From: Jingyaoa shaoxingensis
GTDB taxonomy: Bacteria; Bacillota; Clostridia; Lachnospirales; Lachnospiraceae
NCBI RefSeq assembly: GCF_014385005.1
Contig: NZ_JACRSZ010000007.1
Coordinates: forward strand, 62,001 to 126,000
Reading direction: 5' to 3'
Length of the DNA stretch: 64,000 nucleotides
The translations under genes and the position numbers were made by a program. Below the pieces are notes generated by a model, which made no database searches, was not told where the DNA came from, and saw only the letters and a list, made by a program, of their open reading frames with translations. The stretch's first letter is position 1; each line of letters starts with the position of its first letter. Below, in pieces: positions 25,266 to 33,440 of this stretch.

Positions 25266-27446
25266 GTGGAATGGGAAAAAATAGAACTGCTGATAAAAAT
25301 GCAATACTATATTCTGGGGATGCGGCCGGTGTTCCGGCCCAGTGCACTATTTAGCGATGAGACAGAGAATTATGTAACACCTGCCCAGCCGGAAGTCGGC
25401 GAGACAGTGACGATTCGCTTCCGCACCAAGAGAGACAATGTGGATGCGGTGTATCTCTGTCACGGGGAAGAATCTCAGCTTATGGAGCTGGATTATAATG
25501 ATAAAAACTTTGATTACTATAGGGCGGAGGTACCGCTTGGAATTCGGCAGCTCCGTTACTGGTTTCAGGTAAAGGCAGGACGGCTTACCTGCTATTACGA
25601 CAAATGTGGATTGAGCAATGAATTGCGTCCGGACTGCTGCTTTTGTGTCACCCCTGGTTTTCATGTGCCGGAATGGGCAAAAGGAGCGGTCATGTATCAG
25701 ATCTTTGTAGATCGTTTTTATAACGGAGATTTGTCAAATGATGTGGAAGACCGGGAGTACTTCTATATCGGTGACACCACAGTAAAGGTTAAGGACTGGA
25801 ATAAGTGTCCGGCATTTATGGGAATCCGGGAGTTTTACGGAGGAGATATCCAGGGAGTTTGGGATAAGCTGGATTATCTGCAGGATCTTGGCGTGGACGT
25901 GATATATTTTAATCCTATTTTTGTATCGCCTTCTAATCATAAGTACGATATACAGGATTATGATTATATTGATCCTCACTATGGAAAGATTGTAAAAGAC
26001 GGTGGAGAAGTGCTGGCACCGGGAGATCAGGATAATTCCCATGCGACAAAATACATCCGTCGTGTGACAGATAAGGAAAATCTAGAAGCCAGCAACCGCT
26101 TTTTTGCAGAATTTGTGGAAGAGGTACACCGTAGGGGGATGAAGATCATTCTGGACGGTGTGTTTAATCATTGCGGTTCCTTTAACAAGTGGCTGGATCG
26201 TGAGCGGATTTATGAGAATGAGCCAGGATATGAAAAAGGCGCATATGTTTCCGCAGACAGTCCTTACCGTAATTTTTTCAAATTCAACAATCAGGATGCA
26301 TGGCCATACAACCCAAATTACGATGGATGGTGGGGACATGATACCCTTCCGAAGCTGGCGTATGAGAATTCAAAAGAACTTCATGACTACATCCTTGGGG
26401 TGGCAAAAAAATGGGTCTCCCCTCCTTATAATGTGGACGGCTGGAGACTGGATGTGGCTGCAGACCTTGGATTTTCCAATGAATATAACCATCAGTTCTG
26501 GAAGGAATTCCGGGATGTGGTGAAAGAAGCCAATCCGGAAGCGCTGATTCTTGCAGAGCATTACGGAGATCCAAAGTCGTGGCTGCAGGGGGATCAGTGG
26601 GATACGGTGATGAATTATGATGCCTTTATGGAGCCGCTTACCTGGTTCTTTACCGGAATGGAAAAGCACAGCGATCAGTACCGGGAAGATATGCTGGGAA
26701 ATGGACTGCATTTTCAGTGGGCAATGGGGCATTATATGAACAGTTTCCAGGCACCGTCACTGGAAGTGGCAATGAATGAGCTGTCCAATCATGACCATTC
26801 CAGATTCCTGACAAGAACCAATCACAGGGTGGGGCGTGTGGCACAGCTTGGCTATGATGCTGCTTCCCGGGATGTGGACAAGGCAGTGCTTCGCAGTGCA
26901 GTGGTGATGCAGTTTACCTGGCCCGGGGCACCGACGATCTATTATGGAGATGAAGCAGGGGTGTGCGGATTTACTGATCCGGATAACCGAAGAACCTATC
27001 CATGGGGACATGAAGATCATGACCTGATAGATTTTCATAAAAAAATGATCCGTATTCACAAAGCCTGTCCAGCCATTATGAAGGGGTCTGTTAAGATCCT
27101 CTGGGCAGATTATAATTATCTGGCATACGGAAGATTTACCGAAGAGGATCAGGTTCTGGTTGTATTCAATGCAGGAAAGGATACGATAGAACGTACGGTA
27201 AGAGTCCGTGATATCGGCATTGGGGCAGGTGATAATCTGATACAGTTGTTGATGACAGACGGGGACGGTTATCACACAGATGCAGTAGTATATCAGATGA
27301 ATCAGTATGATGTAACGGTAAAACTTCCACCGACGTCAGCAATTGTGCTTCACGCACAGCAGAGCGGCGAGGATGAACTGTTCTGGAAAAATGGAAATAT
27401 TGGTCAAATATCCGAAATTCACACCTCGTGGACAGATAGTATTTGA
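25266..27446 (+). CDS. GH13 alpha-glucan hydrolase (neopullulanase/maltogenic amylase-like)
   Basis: A 726-residue glycoside hydrolase family 13 enzyme. An N-terminal beta-sandwich (about 30-135, CBM34-like) precedes the (beta/alpha)8 barrel starting at AVMYQIFVDRFYNGD. Catalytic residues are visible: nucleophile Asp396 in GWRLDVAADLG, acid/base Glu431 in LILAEHYGDP and Asp510 in LSNHDHSRF. A C-terminal beta domain follows. There is no signal peptide, so it should act on imported maltodextrins or internal glucan in the cytoplasm. Start choice is uncertain: GTG 25266 has a weak AGAGGTAGAAG site, while ATG 25299 has none. Three cysteines lie in the N-domain segment PDCCFC. Confidence 0.88.
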   Translation: MEWEKIELLIKMQYYILGMRPVFRPSALFSDETENYVTPAQPEVGETVTIRFRTKRDNVDAVYLCHGEESQLMELDYNDKNFDYYRAEVPLGIRQLRYWFQVKAGRLTCYYDKCGLSNELRPDCCFCVTPGFHVPEWAKGAVMYQIFVDRFYNGDLSNDVEDREYFYIGDTTVKVKDWNKCPAFMGIREFYGGDIQGVWDKLDYLQDLGVDVIYFNPIFVSPSNHKYDIQDYDYIDPHYGKIVKDGGEVLAPGDQDNSHATKYIRRVTDKENLEASNRFFAEFVEEVHRRGMKIILDGVFNHCGSFNKWLDRERIYENEPGYEKGAYVSADSPYRNFFKFNNQDAWPYNPNYDGWWGHDTLPKLAYENSKELHDYILGVAKKWVSPPYNVDGWRLDVAADLGFSNEYNHQFWKEFRDVVKEANPEALILAEHYGDPKSWLQGDQWDTVMNYDAFMEPLTWFFTGMEKHSDQYREDMLGNGLHFQWAMGHYMNSFQAPSLEVAMNELSNHDHSRFLTRTNHRVGRVAQLGYDAASRDVDKAVLRSAVVMQFTWPGAPTIYYGDEAGVCGFTDPDNRRTYPWGHEDHDLIDFHKKMIRIHKACPAIMKGSVKILWADYNYLAYGRFTEEDQVLVVFNAGKDTIERTVRVRDIGIGAGDNLIQLLMTDGDGYHTDAVVYQMNQYDVTVKLPPTSAIVLHAQQSGEDELFWKNGNIGQISEIHTSWTDSI

Positions 27447-27472
27447 CATAAGTACACAATTTTTGCTATAAT
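27443..27472 (+). promoter_or_regulatory. Promoter of the MarR-type regulator
   Basis: TTGACA (27443-27448), 18-base spacer, TATAAT (27467-27472). The -35 box overlaps the stop codon of the amylase gene. Confidence 0.8.
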
Positions 27473-27516
27473 TTTTCTGTTGATTATTAATGAACAATTG
27501 AAAAGGGGGGACAGAT

Positions 27517-27969
27517 ATGCCTGGGAAAAGTGTTTTCTGGAAATTACATTTCAAGGAATTATATCATCTGGTTTATTCAGAATATGGCGAAATGTATCAT
27601 CTGACGGAGACAGAGATGGAAATCTTACTTTTCTTGAGAGACGACAGCGCGTATAATACAGCACGGGATATCTGTATGATGCGAGGAATTGCAAAATCTA
27701 ATGTATCGAATGGGATTCGAATGCTTGAGAGAAAAGGCTATGTCAGAATCCAGATTGATGAAACAAACAAAAAAATCCACCGTCTGTTTCTGACAGAAAA
27801 GTCCAGAATAATTGCGGATGTGCTATACAAGGCGCAGAAGGATTGTTTGGCTAAGATTCTGGATGGAATCTCAGAAGAAGAGTTAGCTGGCATATATCGT
27901 TTTTTTGAGAAATGTGATGCCAACATCCAGAAAGAACTAAGTCGCTTAAAAAGTAAAGACAACCAGTAA
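27517..27969 (+). CDS. MarR-family transcriptional regulator
   Basis: A 150-residue protein with a winged helix-turn-helix: LTETEMEILLFLRDD, then TARDICMMRGIAKSNVSNGIRMLERKGYVRIQIDETNKK (recognition helix about residues 58-73 and wing about 74-92). Dimerising helices lie at both ends. The ligand and targets are unknown. It has its own consensus promoter and an AAAAGGGGGG ribosome site, and a terminator-like hairpin follows. It could regulate the neighbouring amylase gene or itself; nothing in the sequence decides this. Confidence 0.85.
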   Translation: MPGKSVFWKLHFKELYHLVYSEYGEMYHLTETEMEILLFLRDDSAYNTARDICMMRGIAKSNVSNGIRMLERKGYVRIQIDETNKKIHRLFLTEKSRIIADVLYKAQKDCLAKILDGISEEELAGIYRFFEKCDANIQKELSRLKSKDNQ

Positions 27970-28002
27970 TGTGCATAAAGATTTTTGCTGAGTACAGAGA
28001 AA

Positions 28003-28044
28003 GAAGGAACGGGAAGAAACCAGTTTTCGTTCTTTTTTTCTGCC
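28003..28044 (+). terminator. Terminator after the MarR gene
   Basis: AAGAAGGAACGGGAA and TTTTCGTTCTTTTTTT form an imperfect stem with a T-rich right arm. Confidence 0.6.
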
Positions 28045-28125
28045 AAAATTTCGAAATGTATCGGTTTATATACAAAATAATATCAATTTGTATCTGAATT
28101 TATACCGAAAACTTTGATTTTAGGG

Positions 28126-28155
28126 TTTACTTTAGATAAATTTTCAGTGTATAGT
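28126..28155 (+). promoter_or_regulatory. Promoter of eda-kdgK
   Basis: TTTACT (28126-28131), 18-base spacer, TATAGT (28150-28155). Just upstream, ATACAA (about 28071) and TTGTAT (about 28088) are inverted half-sites within an imperfect palindrome from TCGGT (28061) to ACCGA (28108), a possible operator. Confidence 0.6.
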
Positions 28156-28221
28156 AAGAATGTAAAATGCATGTGCTTCGATAAAGAAGCGATCAGAAGC
28201 AAGTTAAAAGGAGAGATTAAA

Positions 28222-28857
28222 ATGAATATTGCAGAACAGTTTGCAGCACTGGGCGTCGTACCAGTAGTAGTATTAAATGATGTGAAGGATGCGGAGCCAT
28301 TGGCAGATGCTCTGGTAAAAGGCGGACTTCCTTGCGCAGAGGTAACATTCCGTACAGACGCAGCAGAAGAATCCATCCGTGTTATGGCACAGAAGTACCC
28401 GGATATGCTGGTTGGAGCAGGAACAGTTCTGACGATTGAACAGGTAGACAGAGCAGTAGCAGCAGGCGCCAAGTTTATTGTAAGCCCTGGATTTGATCCT
28501 GAAGTAGTAGATTACTGTATCGAAAAACAGATTCCGATCTTCCCAGGTATCATTACTCCTTCAGAAGCAGCTCAGGCTGTAAAGAGAGGGCTTAAGGTAG
28601 TAAAATTCTTCCCGGCAGAACAGTTCGGTGGAGTAGCTACAATCAAAGCAATGGCAGCACCTTATACAATGCTCAAATTCATGCCTACAGGTGGTGTAAG
28701 CCTGAAGAACCTGAAGGACTACTTAAGCTGTGACAAGATCCTTTGCTGCGGCGGAAGCTGGATGGTAAAAGGAGATATGATCAAAGCCGGAGAATTCGAC
28801 AAGATCAGTGAGATGGCAAAAGATGCAGTAGCACTGGCAAAAGAAATCAGAGGTTAA
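28222..28857 (+). CDS. eda: KDPG/KHG aldolase
   Basis: A class I aldolase cleaving 2-keto-3-deoxy-6-phosphogluconate to pyruvate and glyceraldehyde 3-phosphate, the exit of the hexuronate and aldonate routes in this island. It has 211 residues. The catalytic Glu40 is in CAEVTFRT and the Schiff-base Lys128 in VKFFPAEQFGG; GAGTVL and the phosphate-binding PTGGVSLKN are present. ATG 28222 is chosen because of AAAAGGAGAGATTAAA upstream; the frame is open further 5' without a site. kdgK follows after 55 bases in the same operon. Confidence 0.95.
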   Translation: MNIAEQFAALGVVPVVVLNDVKDAEPLADALVKGGLPCAEVTFRTDAAEESIRVMAQKYPDMLVGAGTVLTIEQVDRAVAAGAKFIVSPGFDPEVVDYCIEKQIPIFPGIITPSEAAQAVKRGLKVVKFFPAEQFGGVATIKAMAAPYTMLKFMPTGGVSLKNLKDYLSCDKILCCGGSWMVKGDMIKAGEFDKISEMAKDAVALAKEIRG

Positions 28858-28912
28858 TACTGTCAGGTAACAAAAGATAATATATCCAGGATGTGTTAGG
28901 AGAATAACAAGA

Positions 28913-30010
28913 ATGAATTTGAATTTAAGACCAGCTAACGAATGTAAATATGATGCAGTTTCTCTGGGCGAAGTTATGCTTCGTCTGGATCCGGGAGAAG
29001 GCCGTATCCGTACCGCAAGATCTTTCCGTGCGTGGGAAGGCGGCGGAGAATACAACGTAGTACGTGGACTTCGCAGATGTTTCGGACTGAATACCGGCGT
29101 GATTACTGCATTTGCAGATAACGAAGTAGGTATGCTGATGGAAGACTTTATCCTTCAGGGCGGCGTGGATACATCTCTGATCAAATGGATGAAGACAGAC
29201 GGTATCGGACGTATCTGCAGAAACGGTATCAACTTCACAGAAAGAGGATTTGGTATCCGTGGAGCAGTAGGATGCTCAGACCGTGCCAACACAGCTATTT
29301 CAAAAGCAACACCGGAAGACTTTGATTTTGACTATATCTTCGGTGAGCTGGGAGCACGCTGGCTGCATACAGGCGGAATTTACGCAGCACTTTCCGAACA
29401 GTCCTGCGAGACCGTTCTGGCAGCAATTAAGACAGCTAAGAAATATGGTACAGTAGTATCTTATGACCTGAACTACCGTCCATCTATGTGGAGCGCCATC
29501 GGCGGACAGGCTAAGGCTCAGGAAGTGAACAAAGAGATCGCAAAATACGTAGACGTAATGATCGGTAACGAAGAAGACTTCACAGCATGCCTTGGATTCG
29601 AGATCGAAGGAAATGATGCGAACTTGAAGGAACTGAATCTGGACGGATACAAGAAGATGATCAACGAAGCAGCTAAGACCTACCCGAACTTCAAGGCAGT
29701 TGCTACCACACTGCGTACTGTAAGAACCGCTACGGTAAACGACTGGAGTGCAATCTGCTGGGCAGACGGAGAGATCTACAAGGCAAAAGACTACAAGGGA
29801 CTGGAGATCATGGACCGTGTAGGCGGAGGAGATTCCTTTGCATCCGGACTGATCTATGGTCTGATGACTACAGGTGATGCAGAAGCAGCTGTGAATTACG
29901 GAGCAGCTCACGGCGCACTTGCCATGACCACACCTGGTGATACCACTATGGCAAGCAAGAAAGAAGTAGAAGCAATCATGGGCGGCGCTGGTGCACGTGT
30001 ACAGAGATAA
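28913..30010 (+). CDS. kdgK: PfkB-family sugar kinase, probable 2-keto-3-deoxygluconate kinase (copy 1)
   Basis: A 365-residue ribokinase/PfkB-family enzyme. The N-terminal substrate-binding segment is SLGEVMLRLDPGEGR and the family signature 2 with catalytic base is DRVGGGDSFASGLIYGL (Asp about 316). Behind eda, phosphorylation of ketodeoxygluconate to KDPG is the natural role, though the family also contains kinases for other keto-sugars. The copy at 51447-52544 has only three visible amino acid differences (residues about 128-143). The N-terminal extension MNLNLRPANECKYDA is shared. A terminator follows. Confidence 0.88.
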   Translation: MNLNLRPANECKYDAVSLGEVMLRLDPGEGRIRTARSFRAWEGGGEYNVVRGLRRCFGLNTGVITAFADNEVGMLMEDFILQGGVDTSLIKWMKTDGIGRICRNGINFTERGFGIRGAVGCSDRANTAISKATPEDFDFDYIFGELGARWLHTGGIYAALSEQSCETVLAAIKTAKKYGTVVSYDLNYRPSMWSAIGGQAKAQEVNKEIAKYVDVMIGNEEDFTACLGFEIEGNDANLKELNLDGYKKMINEAAKTYPNFKAVATTLRTVRTATVNDWSAICWADGEIYKAKDYKGLEIMDRVGGGDSFASGLIYGLMTTGDAEAAVNYGAAHGALAMTTPGDTTMASKKEVEAIMGGAGARVQR

Positions 30011-30077
30011 TCTGTATCATAAAGCAGGAACAACCGTGATAACAGAATGAAGTGACAGGGTATCTGTCTGAATAAGT

Positions 30078-30116
30078 AACTGCCGCAAAAGGGGCAACTC
30101 CCTGCGGCAGTTTTTT
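30078..30116 (+). terminator. Terminator of eda-kdgK operon
   Basis: AACTGCCGCA pairs with TGCGGCAGTT and is followed by TTTTT. Confidence 0.88.
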
Positions 30117-30209
30117 CGAACATAAAAGACAGAGAGCGGAAAAACAGAAGGGTATTTAAAAAAAGCTGCAGATGCGGATTAGGCAGCAGGTATGATGGGG
30201 GAAAAGTAC

Positions 30210-30920
30210 ATGGATGGACTACAGAAAATCAACAAAGGACTTCTGACTGCAAAGGTGGAAGAAAAACTGATGGATTATATTCTGCGTGAACCGATTGAGG
30301 TGGGGGAAAAGATACCGAATGAATTTACACTGGCAGAAATGTTTGGAGTGGGCAGAGGAACGGTGCGGGAAGCTGTGAAAAGCCTGGCGTCTAAAGGCGT
30401 TCTGGAAGTACGCAGAGGCCTGGGAACTTTTGTAATCAGTACCAGTACGCTGGAACAAGATCCGCTGGGACTGGCAAATGTGTTGGATGACCAGTATGAA
30501 CTGGCACTTCAGCTTTTTGAAGTCCGGCTGATGTTTGAACCGGAAATCGCAGCATTGGCGAGTGTGAAGGCAACAGAAGAAGAAAAAGAAGAGCTGGTTC
30601 GGCTGTGTGATGCTGTTGAAGAAGTGTTCCTTAAAGGGAAAGAACATCTGAAATTGGACATCGAATTTCATACCCATATTGCAAAATGTAGTAAAAATAA
30701 AGTGACAGAAGTGTTAATGCCGGTTATCTATTCGGCCGTCTATGCTTTTACGGGTGTTGCCAGTAACAAGCTGAAAGATGAGACTGTTTCCACACATCGT
30801 GCAATTACAGATTCCATTCTCAATGGAGACAGTATCGGTGCCCGGAATGCCATGATCATGCATCTGAATTATAACCGGCAGATGATTCTGGAACTGGAGA
30901 AAGAAAGAGAAAAGAAATAA
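30210..30920 (+). CDS. FadR-type GntR regulator (FCD domain)
   Basis: A 236-residue regulator. The N-terminal winged helix includes GEKIPNEFTLAEMFGVGRGTVREAVKSLASKGVLEVRRGLGTFV. The C-terminal FCD ligand domain shows the metal-binding pattern LDIEFHTHIAKCS and later STHRAITDSI (Asp and His residues). FCD proteins sense sugar acids or other carboxylates. It lies behind eda-kdgK and probably controls them or the wider island. I prefer ATG 30210 because GGGGGAAAAGTAC gives it a ribosome site; ATG 30192/30195 would add six residues. Confidence 0.87.
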   Translation: MDGLQKINKGLLTAKVEEKLMDYILREPIEVGEKIPNEFTLAEMFGVGRGTVREAVKSLASKGVLEVRRGLGTFVISTSTLEQDPLGLANVLDDQYELALQLFEVRLMFEPEIAALASVKATEEEKEELVRLCDAVEEVFLKGKEHLKLDIEFHTHIAKCSKNKVTEVLMPVIYSAVYAFTGVASNKLKDETVSTHRAITDSILNGDSIGARNAMIMHLNYNRQMILELEKEREKK

Positions 30921-30994
30921 GAAGACGCAAAGTAATAACGGAAGAAGAAAAGAAGAGGGGGCATGTGATAAAACATGTTTCCGATGATATACAG

Positions 30995-31030
30995 ATGGTC
31001 TGGGAATATAAAACCTCTTAGACCATTTTT
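30995..31030 (+). terminator. Terminator after the FadR-type gene
   Basis: ATGGTCT pairs with AGACCAT, with an inner GG/CC step, followed by TTTTT. Confidence 0.75.
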
Positions 31031-31154
31031 GTTACAAATTTATAGATAAAAAGTGATAATTAATAAATAAAAAACAACACTTGAAAACGAAGAAGATACA
31101 TGATAATATTTGATTATAAAGATGTTTTGTAACTGTTCAGAACCCACTGTCCCG

Positions 31155-31311
31155 CGAGGTGTTTTGGCATGAATATGCCAAAATCCCGAGACATGCATGC
31201 CAAAATTCTATCGCCAAAGGCGATTTTATTGAATTTTGGCATCGTATCTGTGAAGGTACTGAACAGATACGATGCTTTACGGATTGCTACGTACTTCGTA
31301 CTTACGCAATC
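31155..31311. repeat. Cluster of four palindromes upstream of the Rpn-type gene
   Basis: Four successive inverted repeats: TTTTGGCAT/ATGCCAAAA (31162-31183); ATGCCAAAATTC/GAATTTTGGCAT (31197-31242, with an inner ATCGCC/GGCGAT hairpin); ATCGTATCTGT/ACAGATACGAT (31241-31273); and GATTGC...GCAATC with inner GTAC repeats (31282-31311). Within 30921-31504 there is no gene; a short open frame through the palindromes has no coding character. Confidence 0.75.
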
Positions 31312-31504
31312 ATGACATCCTATAAAGCATATATTTTCGATTCGTAGTGCGCAGCACTGTCAGAATATCTAATCTCAATTCAGAAATCGTATGCTTTTCT
31401 AAGAACAGAATAGGCAGAAGAGGACTGGAGTGAGAGGCGTTGGTAATACGAATCAACGGCATTTCTGTACACGGAATCCTCTTCTTAAAAGAAGGGGGAA
31501 TTAT

Positions 31505-32365
31505 GTGGCAGAGAAGAGAGCACAGATAAAGAAGAAAGAAGGAAAACTGACACAGAAAAATGAAAAATCACATCAGGATATGGAAGAACGTCATCAGATA
31601 TACCGGGAGATATTGAAGAATTTCACGATCATGAGTGATGCATTTATGAGAAACGTTTTAAAAGAAAAGGCATGTACGGAATATATTCTTCAAGTCATCA
31701 TGGGAGAAAGTGAACTAACTGTAGAAGATCAGGTGATCCAGCATGACTATAAGAATCTGCAGGGAAGATCAACCATAATGGACTGTGTTGCCACGGATCA
31801 GAAGAAGCGGCAGATGAATATCGAGATCCAGCAGGAAAGTAAAGATGCATCACCACAGCGGAGTCGATACAACAGTGCACTGCTGGATATGAATACCCTG
31901 AATCCGGGACAGAGTGTAAAAGAACTTCCGGAAAGTTATGTGATCTTTATCACCAGAGAGGATGTGATGAAAGAGGGACTGCCAATTTATCATATTCAAA
32001 GAAATGTGAATAATACCAACAGGGCATTTGGAGATGGCAGTCATATCCTGTATGTCAATTCCCAGATTCAGGATGATACAAAGCTGGGGCGTTTGATGCA
32101 TGACCTGCATTGCAAAAATGCAGATGAAATGTACAACGAGTTGCTGGCGGCCAGAGTCAGGCAATTAAAAGAAACACCAGAGGGGGTAGAATACATGTGT
32201 AAAGAGATGGACAGAATCTATGGAATGGGAGAAGAACAAGGAAGAGCTATGGAACGGAAGAATACTGAACGTGAAAGAAAAAAAGCCGAAAGAGAAAAAA
32301 ATAGGGCAGATAAACTTGCAAAAGAATTAGAAAGATACCATGAAAAGTATGGTGTTCTTGCGTAG
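31505..32365 (+). CDS. Rpn-family PD-(D/E)XK nuclease / putative transposase
   Basis: A 286-residue member of the PD-(D/E)XK nuclease family transposase group (Rpn-like, recombination-promoting nuclease). The nuclease core is visible as STIMDCVATDQKKRQMNIEIQ, with the metal-binding Asp and the E-x-Q motif. An N-terminal helical segment (HQIYREILKNFTIMSDAFMRNVLK) is typical. The C-terminal 45 residues are a charged coiled coil (ERKNTERERKKAEREKNRAD). GTG 31505 is chosen because AAGAAGGGGG lies upstream; the frame extends to 31430 without a site. These genes are often multicopy in gut Firmicutes. Confidence 0.82.
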   Translation: MAEKRAQIKKKEGKLTQKNEKSHQDMEERHQIYREILKNFTIMSDAFMRNVLKEKACTEYILQVIMGESELTVEDQVIQHDYKNLQGRSTIMDCVATDQKKRQMNIEIQQESKDASPQRSRYNSALLDMNTLNPGQSVKELPESYVIFITREDVMKEGLPIYHIQRNVNNTNRAFGDGSHILYVNSQIQDDTKLGRLMHDLHCKNADEMYNELLAARVRQLKETPEGVEYMCKEMDRIYGMGEEQGRAMERKNTERERKKAEREKNRADKLAKELERYHEKYGVLA

Positions 32366-32406
32366 GGATGGATTGATAGAATTTGGCATAACAATGCCAG
32401 TATGAG

Positions 32407-32437
32407 AAAAGGGGCGTGCGTGTGGCATACCCCTTTA
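32407..32437. terminator. Bidirectional terminator between convergent genes
   Basis: AAAGGGGC-GTGC and GCAT-A-CCCCTTT form a stem with A runs on one side and T residues on the other. It can end both the Rpn gene (+) and the GntR gene (-), whose stop it touches. Confidence 0.65.
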
Positions 32438-33097
32438 CTGCGTAGATAAAAAGTTTTGCTGCTTCATCATATATTCGAAATAAGAACTCTTAGATGCCTG
32501 AAGATGCTGTTCCATTGCTTGGGCGGCGGCGTCCCAGTTATTGGACAACACATGTTTTACAATATCCAGATGTTCGCGTGTAGAGTAAAATAATCGATCC
32601 TGAGAAGCACGACCGGAAAGAATACGTGTTCTGGAGATCTGACTGTTTACGGTTTGGTAGGTATTGATTAGGTAAGAATTCTCGGTTGCATCAATGAAAA
32701 GCTGGTGAAACTGTTCGTCGACTTCATAATAGGCGGTTTCTTCTACCGGTTCAGTCTGATAAGACTCGAATATTCTATAAAAATGCAGATACTGTTGTTG
32801 TGATATTTTACATCCGTGTTTCAGAATAGCATAAGGTTCAATTAATAAACGTGTTTCATAGATCATATTTAATTCATTTAGCGAAATATTGGTAACTTCA
32901 ATACCGCGTTTTGGAAGGACTGTTACCAGACGTTCTGTTTCCAGACGGTTTAATGCCTCGCGGATTGGAGTGCGGCTGACTTCCAACTCTTGGCATAAAA
33001 TATCTTCGGTGATAATGGTGCCGGGTGGGTATACGCAATTGATGATGTTGGACTTAATAAGTTCATAAGATTGCTGTTTTAAAGATTGCTTTGCCAT
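32435..33097 (-). CDS. GntR-family regulator, FCD subfamily
   Basis: A 220-residue repressor-type protein. The winged helix lies at residues about 8-75 (ITEDILCQELEVSRTPIREALNRLETERLVTVLPKRGIEV). The FCD domain (about 80-210) carries VDEQFHQLFIDATEN and STREHLDIVKH, giving the usual Asp/His metal site. It is transcribed away from the TRAP/uxa operon; two identical TTGTATACAA palindromes lie in the shared 343-base intergenic region, so it is the obvious candidate regulator of both directions. Confidence 0.88.
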   Translation of the reverse strand: MAKQSLKQQSYELIKSNIINCVYPPGTIITEDILCQELEVSRTPIREALNRLETERLVTVLPKRGIEVTNISLNELNMIYETRLLIEPYAILKHGCKISQQQYLHFYRIFESYQTEPVEETAYYEVDEQFHQLFIDATENSYLINTYQTVNSQISRTRILSGRASQDRLFYSTREHLDIVKHVLSNNWDAAAQAMEQHLQASKSSYFEYMMKQQNFLSTQ

Positions 33098-33142
33098 AGT
33101 AAAAACTCCCTGTTTCGAATTTAGATTCAGTTTATTAAAATC

Positions 33143-33171
33143 AGTATAACAGAAAGAAAATGAATTTACAA
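33143..33171 (-). promoter_or_regulatory. Promoter of the GntR gene
   Basis: On the minus strand TTGTAA (33166-33171), 17-base spacer, TATACT (33143-33148). The operator copy at 33184-33197 lies just upstream of this -35 box. Confidence 0.55.
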
Positions 33172-33183
33172 ATAATTATTTTA

Positions 33184-33197
33184 TGTTGTATACAACA
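33184..33197. promoter_or_regulatory. GntR operator candidate 1
   Basis: Perfect 14-base palindrome TGTTGTATACAACA, on the GntR side of the intergenic region. An identical copy is at 33392. Confidence 0.7.
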
Positions 33198-33366
33198 AGA
33201 CTACAAAAACTGGAAAATGACAATATTGTACAAGAAAAAACATGATAATTATGAAAAATATATAAATTAATAAAAATGATATTTGGCAAAAATAATAAAA
33301 AAACAATGATCAAATTGTGAAAAAAGATGAAAAGAACGTGAAAACAAGATCGTGGGAAATAAAATA

Positions 33367-33395
33367 TTGACAAAAAGATAAAAAAGAGTTATGTT
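33367..33395 (+). promoter_or_regulatory. Promoter of the TRAP/uxa operon
   Basis: TTGACA (33367-33372), 17-base spacer, TATGTT (33390-33395). The second operator palindrome overlaps the -10 box. Confidence 0.72.
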
Positions 33396-33405
33396 GTATA
33401 CAACA
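33392..33405. promoter_or_regulatory. GntR operator candidate 2
   Basis: TGTTGTATACAACA again, overlapping the -10 element of the dehydrogenase promoter, an arrangement suited to repression. Confidence 0.75.
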
Positions 33406-33440
33406 AAAGGAAAACGAAAGAGACAAGGGAGGAATTTTGG

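Noticed and set aside
31155..31311. CRISPR array
   Set aside because: The repeats are palindromes of different sequence, not equal direct repeats with spacers; no cas genes are present.
31159..31347. Short open frame of 62 codons
   Set aside because: It is built from the palindromes, with no ribosome site or family resemblance.
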